Shown here: positions 1-6,622 of the stretch, one piece after another | How the letters are laid out: the number at the start of each line of letters is the position of its first letter | How positions within the stretch are numbered: the first letter of the stretch is position 1 | Assembly (NCBI GenBank): GCA_002793115.1 | Contig: PFPP01000062.1 | Span: forward strand, 1 to 13,979 | Direction of reading: 5' to 3' | Length of the DNA: 13,979 nt | Origin: Candidatus Kaiserbacteria bacterium CG_4_10_14_0_2_um_filter_50_16 | GTDB taxonomy: Bacteria > Patescibacteriota > Minisyncoccia > Phycocordibacterales > Phycocordibacteraceae | Program-made: the position numbers and the translations under genes | The notes under the pieces: model-generated | The model's database searches: none | What the model was told of the DNA's origin: nothing | Seen by the model: only the letters and a program-made list of their open reading frames with translations

Positions 1-16
1 TTCTCCATTGTAGGAC

Positions 17-48
17 CCCGGACTGAAGAGTTCGGGATTTTTCTTTTT
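17..48 (+). terminator. Rho-independent terminator of an upstream gene
   Basis: An 8-bp stem (17-24 with 29-36, one G-T pair) closes a GAAG tetraloop and is followed by a T-rich run to position 48. This is the classic intrinsic terminator layout. It should end the transcript of a gene lying left of the window, of which nothing identifiable remains in bases 1-16. The last Ts of the run form the start of the -35 box of the grpE promoter, so terminator and promoter abut. Confidence 0.8.
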
Positions 49-82
49 GACTCTATTCACACTTTCAGGCATACTGAAGAAA
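47..82 (+). promoter_or_regulatory. Sigma70-type promoter of grpE-dnaK-dnaJ, probably leaderless
   Basis: A -35 box TTGACT (47-52) is separated by exactly 17 bases from a -10 box CATACT (70-75). Six bases later comes the grpE ATG at 82, so the usual +1 position falls on the A of the start codon. No Shine-Dalgarno sequence is present. The mRNA is therefore predicted to be leaderless. No CIRCE inverted repeat, the usual HrcA operator, is visible nearby, so heat-shock control by HrcA is not supported here. Confidence 0.7.
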
Positions 83-654
83 TGGACACACAGGAAGAAC
101 AAGTAGAGCAACTGGATCCTGAGTTAGACGAAAGGGAAGATATGACTATTGAGCCAGAGGTTGAAGAGCGAGGAGCAGAAGATAAAATCGCGAAGATGCG
201 CGAAGAGATAAGCGTATGCCGGAGGGAGAAACAAGAATATATGGACGGCTGGCAGAGAGCTAAGGCTGACTACGTAAACGCGTTAAAAAGATTTAATGAG
301 GATGTCACGGCGTCGGAATTGAAGGGGAAAATAAAGGCGGTGGAAACGCTTTTGCCGGCTTTTGATGCTCTTGAGCGTGCAAAAGAGCACGTTGAGATAC
401 CTGAAGGATTCCTCGCTATTGCCCGTCAGATCGGAAACGCCTTCGCCTCGCTTGGGTTGGAGGAAATCGGCAAGATAGGTGAACAATTCGATCCAGCACT
501 ACATGATGCGTTCGGACAAGATACTGTTGATACTATTGAAACAGACGATACTGTTACGGTAGTATTAGAAAAAGGGTGGAGGATTGGAGATATGATCATC
601 CGTCCGGCGAAAGTGCGTGTCGGACGCTTTGCAAATGGGAAACAAGAAGTATAA
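82..654 (+). CDS. grpE: GrpE, nucleotide exchange factor of DnaK
   Basis: GrpE is the cytoplasmic co-chaperone that releases ADP from DnaK so that ATP can rebind and the folded client can leave. The protein has 190 residues, a normal length. The first third is highly charged and Glu-rich, as expected for the disordered tail and long dimerising helix. The C-terminal beta domain carries the family signature: EQFDPALHDAFGQ followed by VLEKGWRIGDMIIRPAKVRV. ATG at 82 is chosen because it fits the promoter geometry and leaves a normal N-terminus. The gene leads the grpE-dnaK-dnaJ cluster, and dnaK begins 26 bases after its TAA stop. The assignment is firm. Confidence 0.96.
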   Translation: MDTQEEQVEQLDPELDEREDMTIEPEVEERGAEDKIAKMREEISVCRREKQEYMDGWQRAKADYVNALKRFNEDVTASELKGKIKAVETLLPAFDALERAKEHVEIPEGFLAIARQIGNAFASLGLEEIGKIGEQFDPALHDAFGQDTVDTIETDDTVTVVLEKGWRIGDMIIRPAKVRVGRFANGKQEV

Positions 655-657
655 AAT
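629..657 (+). promoter_or_regulatory. Possible internal promoter for dnaK
   Basis: TTGCAA (629-634), 17 bases, then TAAAAT (652-657) match the -35 and -10 consensus at 4/6 and 5/6 positions. The predicted start near 664 would give dnaK a leader of about 17 bases. The site overlaps the end of grpE and sits in AT-rich DNA where chance matches are common, so this is tentative. Confidence 0.3.
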
Positions 658-680
658 TAGAACTCTAACTTTAAAACTAT

Positions 681-2621
681 ATGGCAAAAATTCTTGGCAT
701 TGATTTGGGCACGACAAATTCCGCTATGGCAATCGTCGAGGGTGGCGAGCCGCGCATTCTCGAAAATGCCGAAGGCGCACGCACAACTCCCTCTATCGTT
801 GCGGTAGGGAAGAATGGCGAACGCATTGTCGGCACTCTAGCAAAACGGCAATCGGTCACGAATCCGCTCAATACAATTTTTCAAATTAAACGTTTCATTG
901 GGCACTCTTTTAACGAACCAGCTGTTCAAAAAGATAAAGCCGCCGTTCCATTTGAAATGCGAAGAGCAGACAATAGCGGTGTTGAAGTGAAGATGATGGA
1001 TCCTTCGAAGGGCTCGGGGCAGGAAAGCTGGTATCGCCCTGAAGAAATATCGGCAATGATCCTTGGGAAGCTAAAAGCCGATGCAGAGGCGAAGCTCGGC
1101 GAAAAGATCACCGAGGCGGTCATCACGGTTCCTGCCTATTTCAACGATGACCAGCGAAGCGCTACGAAAGCCGCAGGGCAGATCGCCGGTCTCGAAGTGA
1201 AGCGCATTATCAATGAGCCGACTGCCGCCGCGCTCGCGTATGGCTTCAATAAGAAAAAAGATGAAAAAATCGCCGTGTTCGATTTCGGAGGCGGTACGTT
1301 CGACATTTCAGTACTCGAGGTTGGCGGCGACATCATCGAGGTGAAAAGCACCGACGGCGATGCGCACCTCGGTGGCAAGGACATTGATCAGAAGATTATC
1401 AATTGGCTCGCAGATGAATTCAAGAAAGAGAGCGGCATCGACGTACGCAGCGACGCATTGGCGCGCCAGCGCCTCGATGAAGCCGCCGAGAAGGCGAAGA
1501 TAGAGCTCTCGAGCGCGAAGGAGACGGAAGTGAATATTCCGTTTCTCACGTCCGACGCATCTGGTCCGCGGCACCTTCTTATTAAAATGACGCGCGCGAA
1601 ACTCGAAGATATCGCTGGCGAATTCATAGAACGCGCGATGGCTATCACCAAGCGCGCGATGGAGGCCTCGCCATTTAAGATAGGAGAAATAGACGAAGTT
1701 ATTCTCGTCGGCGGGCAGACCCGCATGCCGGCGATCCAAGCGGTTGTCGAGAAATTCTTCGCCAAGAAGCCGAATATGAGCGTCAACCCTGATGAAGTAG
1801 TCGCCATCGGCGCGGCTATCCAGGCAGGCATTCTTCAAGGAGATGTGAAGGATATTTTGCTCGTCGATATTATTCCGCTCTCACTCGCCATCGAGACCAT
1901 GGGCGGCGTCGCGACGAAGATTCTTGAACGCAACACAGCGATACCTACCTCCCGTTCGCAGACTTTTTCTACAGCCGCAGATAATCAACCGTCAGTGGAG
2001 ATTCATATCACGCAGGGCGAGCGCGCGATGAGCGCTGATAATAAATCACTCGGCAAGTTTATGTTGGACGGCATTCCGCCGGCTCCGCGCGGCATGCCGC
2101 AGATAGAAGTAACCTTCGATATCGACGCATCAGGCATCTTGACCGTGAAGGCGAAAGAAAAAGCGACGGGCAAAGAACAATCCATCAGGATTACCGGCTC
2201 CACAGGTCTCTCGAAAGCAGATATTGAGAAGATGAAGACGGACGCTGAGGCGCATGCGGTTGATGACGAGAAGCGAAAAGAGCTAATGGAGGCGCGCAAC
2301 ATCGCCGATCAGGCCGTATATGCCGCTGAGAAGGCGATAAAAGAAAACGGTGGGAAGGTCGGTGCTGAAATTGTAAAAGAAGTGCAGGACAAAATCGATG
2401 CGCTTAAGACCGCCCGTGCGAGCGAAGATTCTTCCACAATTAAATCCGCAACCGAGGCTCTCTCGACGACGCTCTCCAAAATCGGCGAAGCGATTATGCA
2501 TCCGCCAGCTGGTGGACAAACTCCGCCGCCCGGAGGCGAAGCCACAGGTCCCAACTCTGGTGGAGGAACTTCCCCAGAGTCCGCCGGCCCAACCGATGCG
2601 GAGTTTAAAGAGAAGCCATAA
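681..2621 (+). CDS. dnaK: DnaK, Hsp70 chaperone
   Basis: DnaK is the ATP-driven Hsp70 that binds exposed hydrophobic stretches of unfolded proteins in the cytoplasm, working with DnaJ and GrpE. At 646 residues it has full length. The nucleotide-binding domain shows the phosphate-1 motif GIDLGTTNS (residues 6-14), phosphate-2 motif DFGGGTFD (201-208) and the adenosine-site segment [10 protein letters not shown] (about 341-350). The interdomain linker reads [12 protein letters not shown] from residue 391, a mild variant of the usual DVLLLDVTPLSL. The substrate-binding and lid regions follow. The end is a Gly/Pro-rich tail (from about 605) finishing in DAEFKEKP, reminiscent of the common DAEFEEV ending. 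No Shine-Dalgarno precedes the ATG. dnaJ starts two bases after the stop. Confidence 0.98.
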   Translation: MAKILGIDLGTTNSAMAIVEGGEPRILENAEGARTTPSIVAVGKNGERIVGTLAKRQSVTNPLNTIFQIKRFIGHSFNEPAVQKDKAAVPFEMRRADNSGVEVKMMDPSKGSGQESWYRPEEISAMILGKLKADAEAKLGEKITEAVITVPAYFNDDQRSATKAAGQIAGLEVKRIINEPTAAALAYGFNKKKDEKIAVFDFGGGTFDISVLEVGGDIIEVKSTDGDAHLGGKDIDQKIINWLADEFKKESGIDVRSDALARQRLDEAAEKAKIELSSAKETEVNIPFLTSDASGPRHLLIKMTRAKLEDIAGEFIERAMAITKRAMEASPFKIGEIDEVILVGGQTRMPAIQAVVEKFFAKKPNMSVNPDEVVAIGAAIQAGILQGDVKDILLVDIIPLSLAIETMGGVATKILERNTAIPTSRSQTFSTAADNQPSVEIHITQGERAMSADNKSLGKFMLDGIPPAPRGMPQIEVTFDIDASGILTVKAKEKATGKEQSIRITGSTGLSKADIEKMKTDAEAHAVDDEKRKELMEARNIADQAVYAAEKAIKENGGKVGAEIVKEVQDKIDALKTARASEDSSTIKSATEALSTTLSKIGEAIMHPPAGGQTPPPGGEATGPNSGGGTSPESAGPTDAEFKEKP

Positions 2622-2623
2622 CA

Positions 2624-3721
2624 ATGACTAAAGATTATTACAACGTGCTGGGCGTCGATAAGAGAGCAACTAATGACGATATTAAAAGAGCGTTTCGGAA
2701 ACTCGCGCACAAATATCATCCTGACAAGGGTGGCACTGATGAATCGAGGTTTAAGGAGATTACCGAGGCATACGCCATTTTAAGCGATGAGAAGAAGCGC
2801 AGGGAATACGATACATACGGCCAGGCGTTTGCGGGGAGAGGTCCGAGTTCCTCGACAGGCTCGGGGCAAACTGGGAACCCGTTTGGAGGTTTTGACTTCT
2901 CGCAATTCCAGCAAGGATTCGGGCAGGGAGGCGTCGAGTTTGATTTTGGCGATATTTTTGGTGATATTTTCGGCGGCAGAGGAGGCAGAGCGCAAACACC
3001 TCGTGGGCGTGATATCTCCATTGATCTTGAAATCCCGTTCAAGGATGCCATTTTCGGCACAACGCGCACGGTACTCATTGCAAAAGTTTCAACTTGCACA
3101 CTCTGTAACGGTACGGGCGCGAAGCTGGGCACCGAGCTCGAAACGTGCAAAACATGCAACGGCAGTGGCCGCATCCACGAGACGCGCAATTCTATCCTCG
3201 GACAATTCAACAGCGTACGCGCCTGTATCGCCTGTGGCGGCATCGGGAAGATACCAAGAGAGAAATGTACTGAATGCAAAGGTCATGGCGTGAGACGCAG
3301 GGAAGAAGAGATAAAAATACACGTTCCAGCAGGTATCGACAACGGCGAGATGATACGTTTACCACAACAGGGCGAAGCGATACAAACCGGTATTGCAGGC
3401 GATATGTATGTGAAGGTGCATATAAAACCGCATGCGACTTTCCGCCGCGAAGGATTCAATCTTGTTATGAATTTGCCGATAAAGCTTACCGACGCTCTTC
3501 TCGGAACTGTCGTCCTTATCGAGACTCTGGAAGGGAAGACGCTCGAGGTAAAAATCCCGCCGATGAAACGAACAGAAGATCTTCTGCGTATCGCGGGGAA
3601 GGGTGTTCCTGGCGATGGTGGCCGCGGCGATCTTATTATCCGCCTCGAAGTCGCCCTCCCGCACAAGCTATCCGGTAAAGCGAAGAAAGTTGTTGAGGAA
3701 CTGAAAACGGAGGGACTCTAG
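2624..3721 (+). CDS. dnaJ: DnaJ, Hsp40 co-chaperone
   Basis: DnaJ delivers unfolded clients to DnaK and stimulates its ATPase. The 365-residue protein has the full type I (DnaJA) layout. The J domain (about 1-70) has the essential HPD triad at 32-34. A Gly/Phe-rich region follows (about 73-125). The zinc domain has four CxxCxGxG repeats starting at residues 158 (CTLCNGTG), 175 (CKTCNGSG), 201 (CIACGGIG) and 215 (CTECKGHG), all with their cysteines intact. Two C-terminal substrate-binding beta domains complete it. The gene starts two bases after dnaK, consistent with translational coupling, and has no clear ribosome binding site. It ends with TAG, and no terminator follows. Confidence 0.98.
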   Translation: MTKDYYNVLGVDKRATNDDIKRAFRKLAHKYHPDKGGTDESRFKEITEAYAILSDEKKRREYDTYGQAFAGRGPSSSTGSGQTGNPFGGFDFSQFQQGFGQGGVEFDFGDIFGDIFGGRGGRAQTPRGRDISIDLEIPFKDAIFGTTRTVLIAKVSTCTLCNGTGAKLGTELETCKTCNGSGRIHETRNSILGQFNSVRACIACGGIGKIPREKCTECKGHGVRRREEEIKIHVPAGIDNGEMIRLPQQGEAIQTGIAGDMYVKVHIKPHATFRREGFNLVMNLPIKLTDALLGTVVLIETLEGKTLEVKIPPMKRTEDLLRIAGKGVPGDGGRGDLIIRLEVALPHKLSGKAKKVVEELKTEGL

Positions 3722-3725
3722 CCAT

Positions 3726-3740
3726 TGTATACTACCGGCA
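3726..3740 (+). promoter_or_regulatory. -10-like element at the start of the membrane protein gene, leaderless layout
   Basis: TATACT (3728-3733) directly follows a TG and lies six bases before the ATG at 3740, so the normal start of transcription would be the A of the ATG. No good -35 is seen at the expected distance (bases 3705-3710). The same TATACT...CGGCATGAT arrangement recurs before tyrS, which adds weight. Confidence 0.45.
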
Positions 3741-4270
3741 TGATCGCCACTACGACAGCCGATGCGATCGCTCAGGTGAACGCTCTCGCGGCGCACACGG
3801 CGCTTTCTGCCTGGGGCTTTGCGAGTGATTTTCTTATTGTCATCATCCTGTTCGCGATTTTCTTCCTCTTCGCGTGGTATGTTGGACGCGGGTCGTTCGT
3901 CGCGCTCCTGCTCGCGCTCTACACGGCGTATGCGCTTTATGTCGCATTCCCTTACACCTCGCTTCTCCCGACTGCTCCCGCGATGACGACGCTTCTCGCG
4001 CATATTGGGCTCTACGCCGCTATGATATTGATGTTTTATATCATTTTGCATCGTGTTATCGTCTCAGATTTTTTGTATATCGGCATCTTCGGGCTCATCG
4101 TGCTCTCATTCCTCGGTGCGGCGTTTCTCATCGCGTTCGCATACCATGTGTTCCCGGTCGCTTCAGTTTATCAATTCACTCCAGCCATTGACATTCTTTT
4201 CGCACCGAAGGAGTATTTCTTCTTATGGTTTATTGCTCCTGCCATTGGTCTCTTTTTTCTCGCGCGCTAA
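3740..4270 (+). CDS. Unrecognised small multi-pass membrane protein
   Basis: I do not recognise this family. The 176-residue product is strongly hydrophobic with about five predicted membrane helices: roughly residues 29-48, 50-70, 83-103, 110-135 and 158-175. The N-terminal 25 residues are Ala/Thr-rich without a positive charge, so this is not a typical signal peptide. Charged residues are few (R50, R105, D110, D151, K157, E158, R176), and no catalytic motif or Cys cluster is visible. ATG at 3740 is preferred; an in-frame TTG at 3725 would add only five residues. It lies 18 bases after dnaJ and 16 bases before tyrS, each junction carrying a -10-like sequence. Being a real gene is likely from position, length and coherent hydrophobic pattern; function is unknown. 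Confidence 0.75.
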   Translation: MIATTTADAIAQVNALAAHTALSAWGFASDFLIVIILFAIFFLFAWYVGRGSFVALLLALYTAYALYVAFPYTSLLPTAPAMTTLLAHIGLYAAMILMFYIILHRVIVSDFLYIGIFGLIVLSFLGAAFLIAFAYHVFPVASVYQFTPAIDILFAPKEYFFLWFIAPAIGLFFLAR

Positions 4271-4287
4271 TGATATACTCATCGGCA
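4271..4287 (+). promoter_or_regulatory. Extended -10 promoter of tyrS, leaderless layout
   Basis: TGATATACT (4271-4279) is a TGn-extended -10 element, a type that can work without a good -35; none is found at the right distance. Seven bases separate it from the ATG at 4287, so the predicted +1 is 4286 or 4287. No Shine-Dalgarno is present. Confidence 0.5.
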
Positions 4288-5540
4288 TGATGCTCGCTGA
4301 AGAAATAAAGGCACGCGGACTTGTCGAGCATACATCCGCGCCGCTTGAAAAAATCTTTTCCGCACAACGAACGGCATATCTCGGCATCGACCCTACTTCC
4401 GACTCGATGCAGGTTGGGAATCTCGCTGTTATGCTCCTTATGAAGCGTCTCAGCACCGCCGGACATAAGCTCGTGTTTCTCGTCGGCGGCGGTACCGGCA
4501 TGATCGGCGATCCGAAGGAGACTGGCGAACGAATGATGCTTGACGAGAAAATAGTTGCGACGAACACTCTGGCGCTCAAGGCGCAACTCAAGAAGATTCT
4601 CGGTACTACTCCATTCAAAATGGTTGATAATGCGGACTGGCTCTCGAAGACCAAGTTGTTGCCGTTCCTGCGCGATGTGGGCAAGCATTTTACCGTCAAT
4701 GACCTCATAAAGCGAGAGATTATAAAAAAACGTCTCGATACGCCGGGTGAAAGCATATCCTATACCGAGTTCACCTATGCGCTCTTGCAGGGGTTTGATT
4801 ATCTGACGCTTCATGAGAAATACGGCGCTGATCTCCAGGTTGGCGGCTCGGACCAATGGACGAATATGCTTTCGGGCGTTGATCTCATCAGAAAACACTT
4901 GGGTGAACAGGTATACGCGCTCTGTATGCCACTCGTGGAAGATTCTGCCGGCAAGAAGTTCGGAAAATCGGAAGGCAATGCAATCTGGCTCGACCCAAAA
5001 AAAACATCACCGTTTCACTTCTATCAGTTCTGGATTAATCTTCCGGATACGCGCGTCGAAACGTACCTGAAGGCTTATACTTTTTTGCCGATTGCTGAGA
5101 TCGATGCGCTTATGGAACTGCATCGCCGCAATCCGGGCGAGCGCCAGGCACAAGAGACGCTCGCACGACTCGTGACTGAAATCGTGCATGGGCCAGCAGT
5201 AACTGCGCAAGTCGCCGCGGCGACAGATGCTCTCTTCGGAGACACTTCTTTTCATCGACTTTCTTGCGAGGCGCTTGCGGTTGCACTCGCCGAAGCTCCC
5301 TCCGTAGAAATATCAAGGCGAGGCCTTGCTGAAGGCTACTCACTCGCCGAAGCGCTCGTAGCAGGCGGTCTCGCTTTTTCAAAATCAGATGCGCGGCGCT
5401 TGATCTCTGGGAAGGGCATCATGCTCTCCGGTCAGACAATTGGAAATCCCGATCAGAAAGTTTATCTTGGGGATTTATCCAATGGCTACGCCCTCGTGCG
5501 CAAAGGGAAGCAAGGCGTCCTCGTACTCGTTTTGAAATAA
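4287..5540 (+). CDS. tyrS: Tyrosyl-tRNA synthetase (TyrRS)
   Basis: TyrRS, a class Ic synthetase, activates tyrosine with ATP and loads it onto tRNA-Tyr. The 417 residues match the normal bacterial length of about 420. The catalytic domain starts with GIDPTSDSMQVGN, where the HIGH motif (42-45) reads QVGN; the first His is replaced by Gln (codon CAG at 4410-4412). Further motifs are GGSDQW (186-191) and the KMSKS loop KFGKS (224-228). The C-terminal S4 RNA-binding domain is clear (AEALVAGGLAFSKSDARRL). The start is MM at 4287/4290; the open frame extends upstream to 4053 but that part overlaps the membrane protein gene and has no family similarity. tRNA-Tyr lies 28 bases after the stop, an apt pairing of enzyme and substrate. 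Confidence 0.96.
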   Translation: MMLAEEIKARGLVEHTSAPLEKIFSAQRTAYLGIDPTSDSMQVGNLAVMLLMKRLSTAGHKLVFLVGGGTGMIGDPKETGERMMLDEKIVATNTLALKAQLKKILGTTPFKMVDNADWLSKTKLLPFLRDVGKHFTVNDLIKREIIKKRLDTPGESISYTEFTYALLQGFDYLTLHEKYGADLQVGGSDQWTNMLSGVDLIRKHLGEQVYALCMPLVEDSAGKKFGKSEGNAIWLDPKKTSPFHFYQFWINLPDTRVETYLKAYTFLPIAEIDALMELHRRNPGERQAQETLARLVTEIVHGPAVTAQVAAATDALFGDTSFHRLSCEALAVALAEAPSVEISRRGLAEGYSLAEALVAGGLAFSKSDARRLISGKGIMLSGQTIGNPDQKVYLGDLSNGYALVRKGKQGVLVLVLK

Positions 5541-5566
5541 CTGCTGAATCCGTTATAGTAAACAGA
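5532..5566 (+). promoter_or_regulatory. Promoter of tRNA-Tyr
   Basis: TTGAAA (5532-5537), 16 bases, then TATAGT (5554-5559) form a good sigma70-type promoter. The -35 overlaps the last codons of tyrS. The predicted +1 near 5566 lies about three bases before the mature tRNA 5' end at 5569. The tRNA can thus be made independently of tyrS. Confidence 0.6.
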
Positions 5567-5568
5567 CT

Positions 5569-5652
5569 GCGTCGGTGGCGGAGCGGTCAATCGCAACAGG
5601 CTGTAAACCTGTCGGACATCGTCCTTCGTTGGTTCGAATCCAACCCGGCGCA
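5569..5652 (+). tRNA. tRNA-Tyr (GTA anticodon)
   Basis: A complete type II tRNA can be folded by eye. The 7-bp acceptor stem pairs 5569-5575 with 5645-5651 (one G-T pair). The D arm starts at 5578. The anticodon stem ACAGG/CCTGT (5596-5600 with 5608-5612) encloses loop CTGTAAA with anticodon GTA at 5603-5605. A long variable arm (5613-5627) contains GGAC-ATC-GTCC. The T arm has stem GTTGG/CCAAC and loop TTCGAAT (5633-5639). The discriminator is A5652. The following bases are CCT, so CCA is not encoded and must be added by CCA transferase. The long variable arm with GTA fits bacterial tRNA-Tyr, and tyrS lies just upstream. Confidence 0.97.
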
Positions 5653-5774
5653 CCTGGAGAAAGTTAGTGCTCACAAATGTTCGATTCAGCTCGAATATAC
5701 ATCCAAGAATAGACTTAAATTTCCGTTATAAGCTGGTTCCAATGGAGTTGGAATCGCACGAGGTGCACATTCGG
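5653..5774 (+). other. Non-coding spacer with small hairpins between tRNA-Tyr and the ribosomal operon
   Basis: No gene is seen here. Three small inverted repeats are present: TTCGA/TCGAA (5680-5684 with 5691-5695), an 8-bp stem with one G-T pair and a 5-base loop (5735-5742 with 5748-5755), and immediately next to it GCAC-GAG-GTGC (5756-5766). None is followed by a T-run, so none is a standard intrinsic terminator. They may help process or end the tRNA transcript, or may be chance; no known RNA family is recognised. Together with the tRNA and the following promoter this accounts for the 310 bases between tyrS and rpsS. Confidence 0.4.
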
Positions 5775-5810
5775 TTGACGATTTATCGCTATTCCTGTAT
5801 CTTTTAACTA
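5775..5810 (+). promoter_or_regulatory. Promoter of the rpsS-led ribosomal protein operon
   Basis: TTGACG (5775-5780), exactly 17 bases, then TATCTT (5798-5803) give a sigma70-type promoter matching consensus at 5/6 and 4/6. The predicted start is about 5810, giving a leader of roughly 41 bases before rpsS. It supports independent transcription of this half of the S10 cluster. Confidence 0.6.
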
Positions 5811-5812
5811 TC

Positions 5813-5836
5813 CCGCTCCGCCGGATGGCGGAGCGG
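5813..5836 (+). promoter_or_regulatory. Perfect 10-bp hairpin in the rpsS leader
   Basis: CCGCTCCGCC (5813-5822), loop GGAT, then GGCGGAGCGG (5827-5836) form a perfect GC-rich stem. It would sit about three bases from the predicted 5' end of the mRNA and end 14 bases before the rpsS ATG. It lacks a T-run, so it is not an intrinsic terminator. A 5' stabilising hairpin, or a target for autoregulation by a ribosomal protein of the operon, would both fit; neither is shown. Confidence 0.7.
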
Positions 5837-5850
5837 TTCAATACCTAATC

Positions 5851-6225
5851 ATGTCACGCTCACTTAAAAAAGGACCATTCGTGGATGTCAAACTCATGAA
5901 GAAGGTCATTGGTAAGAAACCGGCTTCTGCCGGCGTGATACGAACGTGGGCGCGCCGGAGCCAGATAAGCCCGGAGATGCTCGGTTTTACCTTCGGCGTT
6001 CATAACGGCAAACAGCATGTCGACGTGCTCGTCTCTGAAGAAATGGTAGGACACCGCCTCGGAGAGTTCTCGCCGACAAAAAAGTTCGTTCGTCACGGCG
6101 GTAAAATGCAAAAGGAGATGGAGCAGAAAAAACAAGAGGCAGAGATCGCTTCCGCGAAAGCGGCTTCAGCAAGAAGCGAATCAACTTCTGGTGGCAAAGA
6201 ACCTGTTGCCTCAAGCGTGAAATAA
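5851..6225 (+). CDS. rpsS: Ribosomal protein S19 (uS19) with C-terminal extension
   Basis: S19 sits in the head of the 30S subunit near the A-site finger and bridges to the 50S. The start [12 protein letters not shown] is a textbook S19 N-terminus, and the core continues through [19 protein letters not shown] and [15 protein letters not shown]. The core ends near residue 87-90, close to the end of typical 92-residue S19. A tail of about 35 residues follows, rich in Glu, Lys, Ala and Ser, which looks disordered. The gene opens the ribosomal block and follows the promoter and hairpin leader; its normal upstream partner rplB is absent. rplV begins one base after the TAA. Confidence 0.97.
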   Translation: MSRSLKKGPFVDVKLMKKVIGKKPASAGVIRTWARRSQISPEMLGFTFGVHNGKQHVDVLVSEEMVGHRLGEFSPTKKFVRHGGKMQKEMEQKKQEAEIASAKAASARSESTSGGKEPVASSVK

Positions 6226-6226
6226 T

Positions 6227-6622
6227 ATGAACCATACTTCGTTAAAACCACAAAGGGCGAGCGCAATTCTTCAGAGTTATAATCAGACGCCGCGCAAGGT
6301 TCGTCTCGTCACGGATCTCGTAAAAGGTAAAAAAATTCCCGCGGCGCTCGCGATTCTCCAGTTCCTCCCGAAGCGCGCGGCAGAGCCAATCACGAAGCTC
6401 ATCAAGAGCGCGGTTTCTACTGCAAAAAAATCTGGCGAAAATGAAGAGACGTTAAAATTGCAGTCGATTACGGTCGAGAACGCTGGAATGATGAAACGCT
6501 ATATGCCGCGCGCATTCGGCCGCGCTTCGGCCATTCGTCGCAGGAAGAGTCGCATAAAAATCACGCTCGCCTCTACTTCGGCTACTACTTCAACATCTCC
6601 GAGCTCTCGCTCTATGATATGA
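6227..6622 (+). CDS. rplV: Ribosomal protein L22 (uL22)
   Basis: L22 binds 23S rRNA and its long beta-hairpin lines the nascent peptide exit tunnel. The family features are the N-terminal RKVRLVTDLVKGKK segment and the C-terminal hairpin region NAGMMKRYMPRAFGRA (85 on) followed by RRRKSRIKITL. The 131 residues exceed the usual 110 or so by a short Ser/Thr-rich tail (from about 114). ATG at 6227 is one base after the rpsS stop. The TGA stop overlaps the rpsC start in an ATGA arrangement, which suggests translational coupling. This TGA is also evidence that TGA is not recoded. Confidence 0.96.
   Translation: MNHTSLKPQRASAILQSYNQTPRKVRLVTDLVKGKKIPAALAILQFLPKRAAEPITKLIKSAVSTAKKSGENEETLKLQSITVENAGMMKRYMPRAFGRASAIRRRKSRIKITLASTSATTSTSPSSRSMI

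Noticed and set aside
1..82. CIRCE operator expected before a dnaK operon
   Set aside because: No TTAGCACTC-type inverted repeat is visible upstream of grpE or dnaK.
1308..1838. 176-codon open frame on the minus strand within dnaK
   Set aside because: Antisense shadow of the DnaK coding region with no recognisable protein pattern.
4053..4286. Upstream extension of the tyrS frame by 78 codons
   Set aside because: It overlaps the membrane protein gene, encodes Ser/Arg-rich sequence unlike TyrRS, and the normal TyrRS start is at 4287.
5486..5674. Open frame on the minus strand across tRNA-Tyr, encoding RRVGFEPT-like sequence
   Set aside because: It is the antisense of the tRNA gene; this peptide type is a well-known false ORF over tRNAs. 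The tRNA fold explains the sequence.
5679..5688. T-loop-like GTTCGATTC after tRNA-Tyr, suggesting a second tRNA or remnant
   Set aside because: The flanking bases do not form a T stem, and no acceptor, D or anticodon arm can be placed around it.
6620..6622. Possible TGA recoding (code 25)
   Set aside because: TGA ends rplV and rplE where the families normally end, and no in-frame TGA is found inside the conserved proteins.
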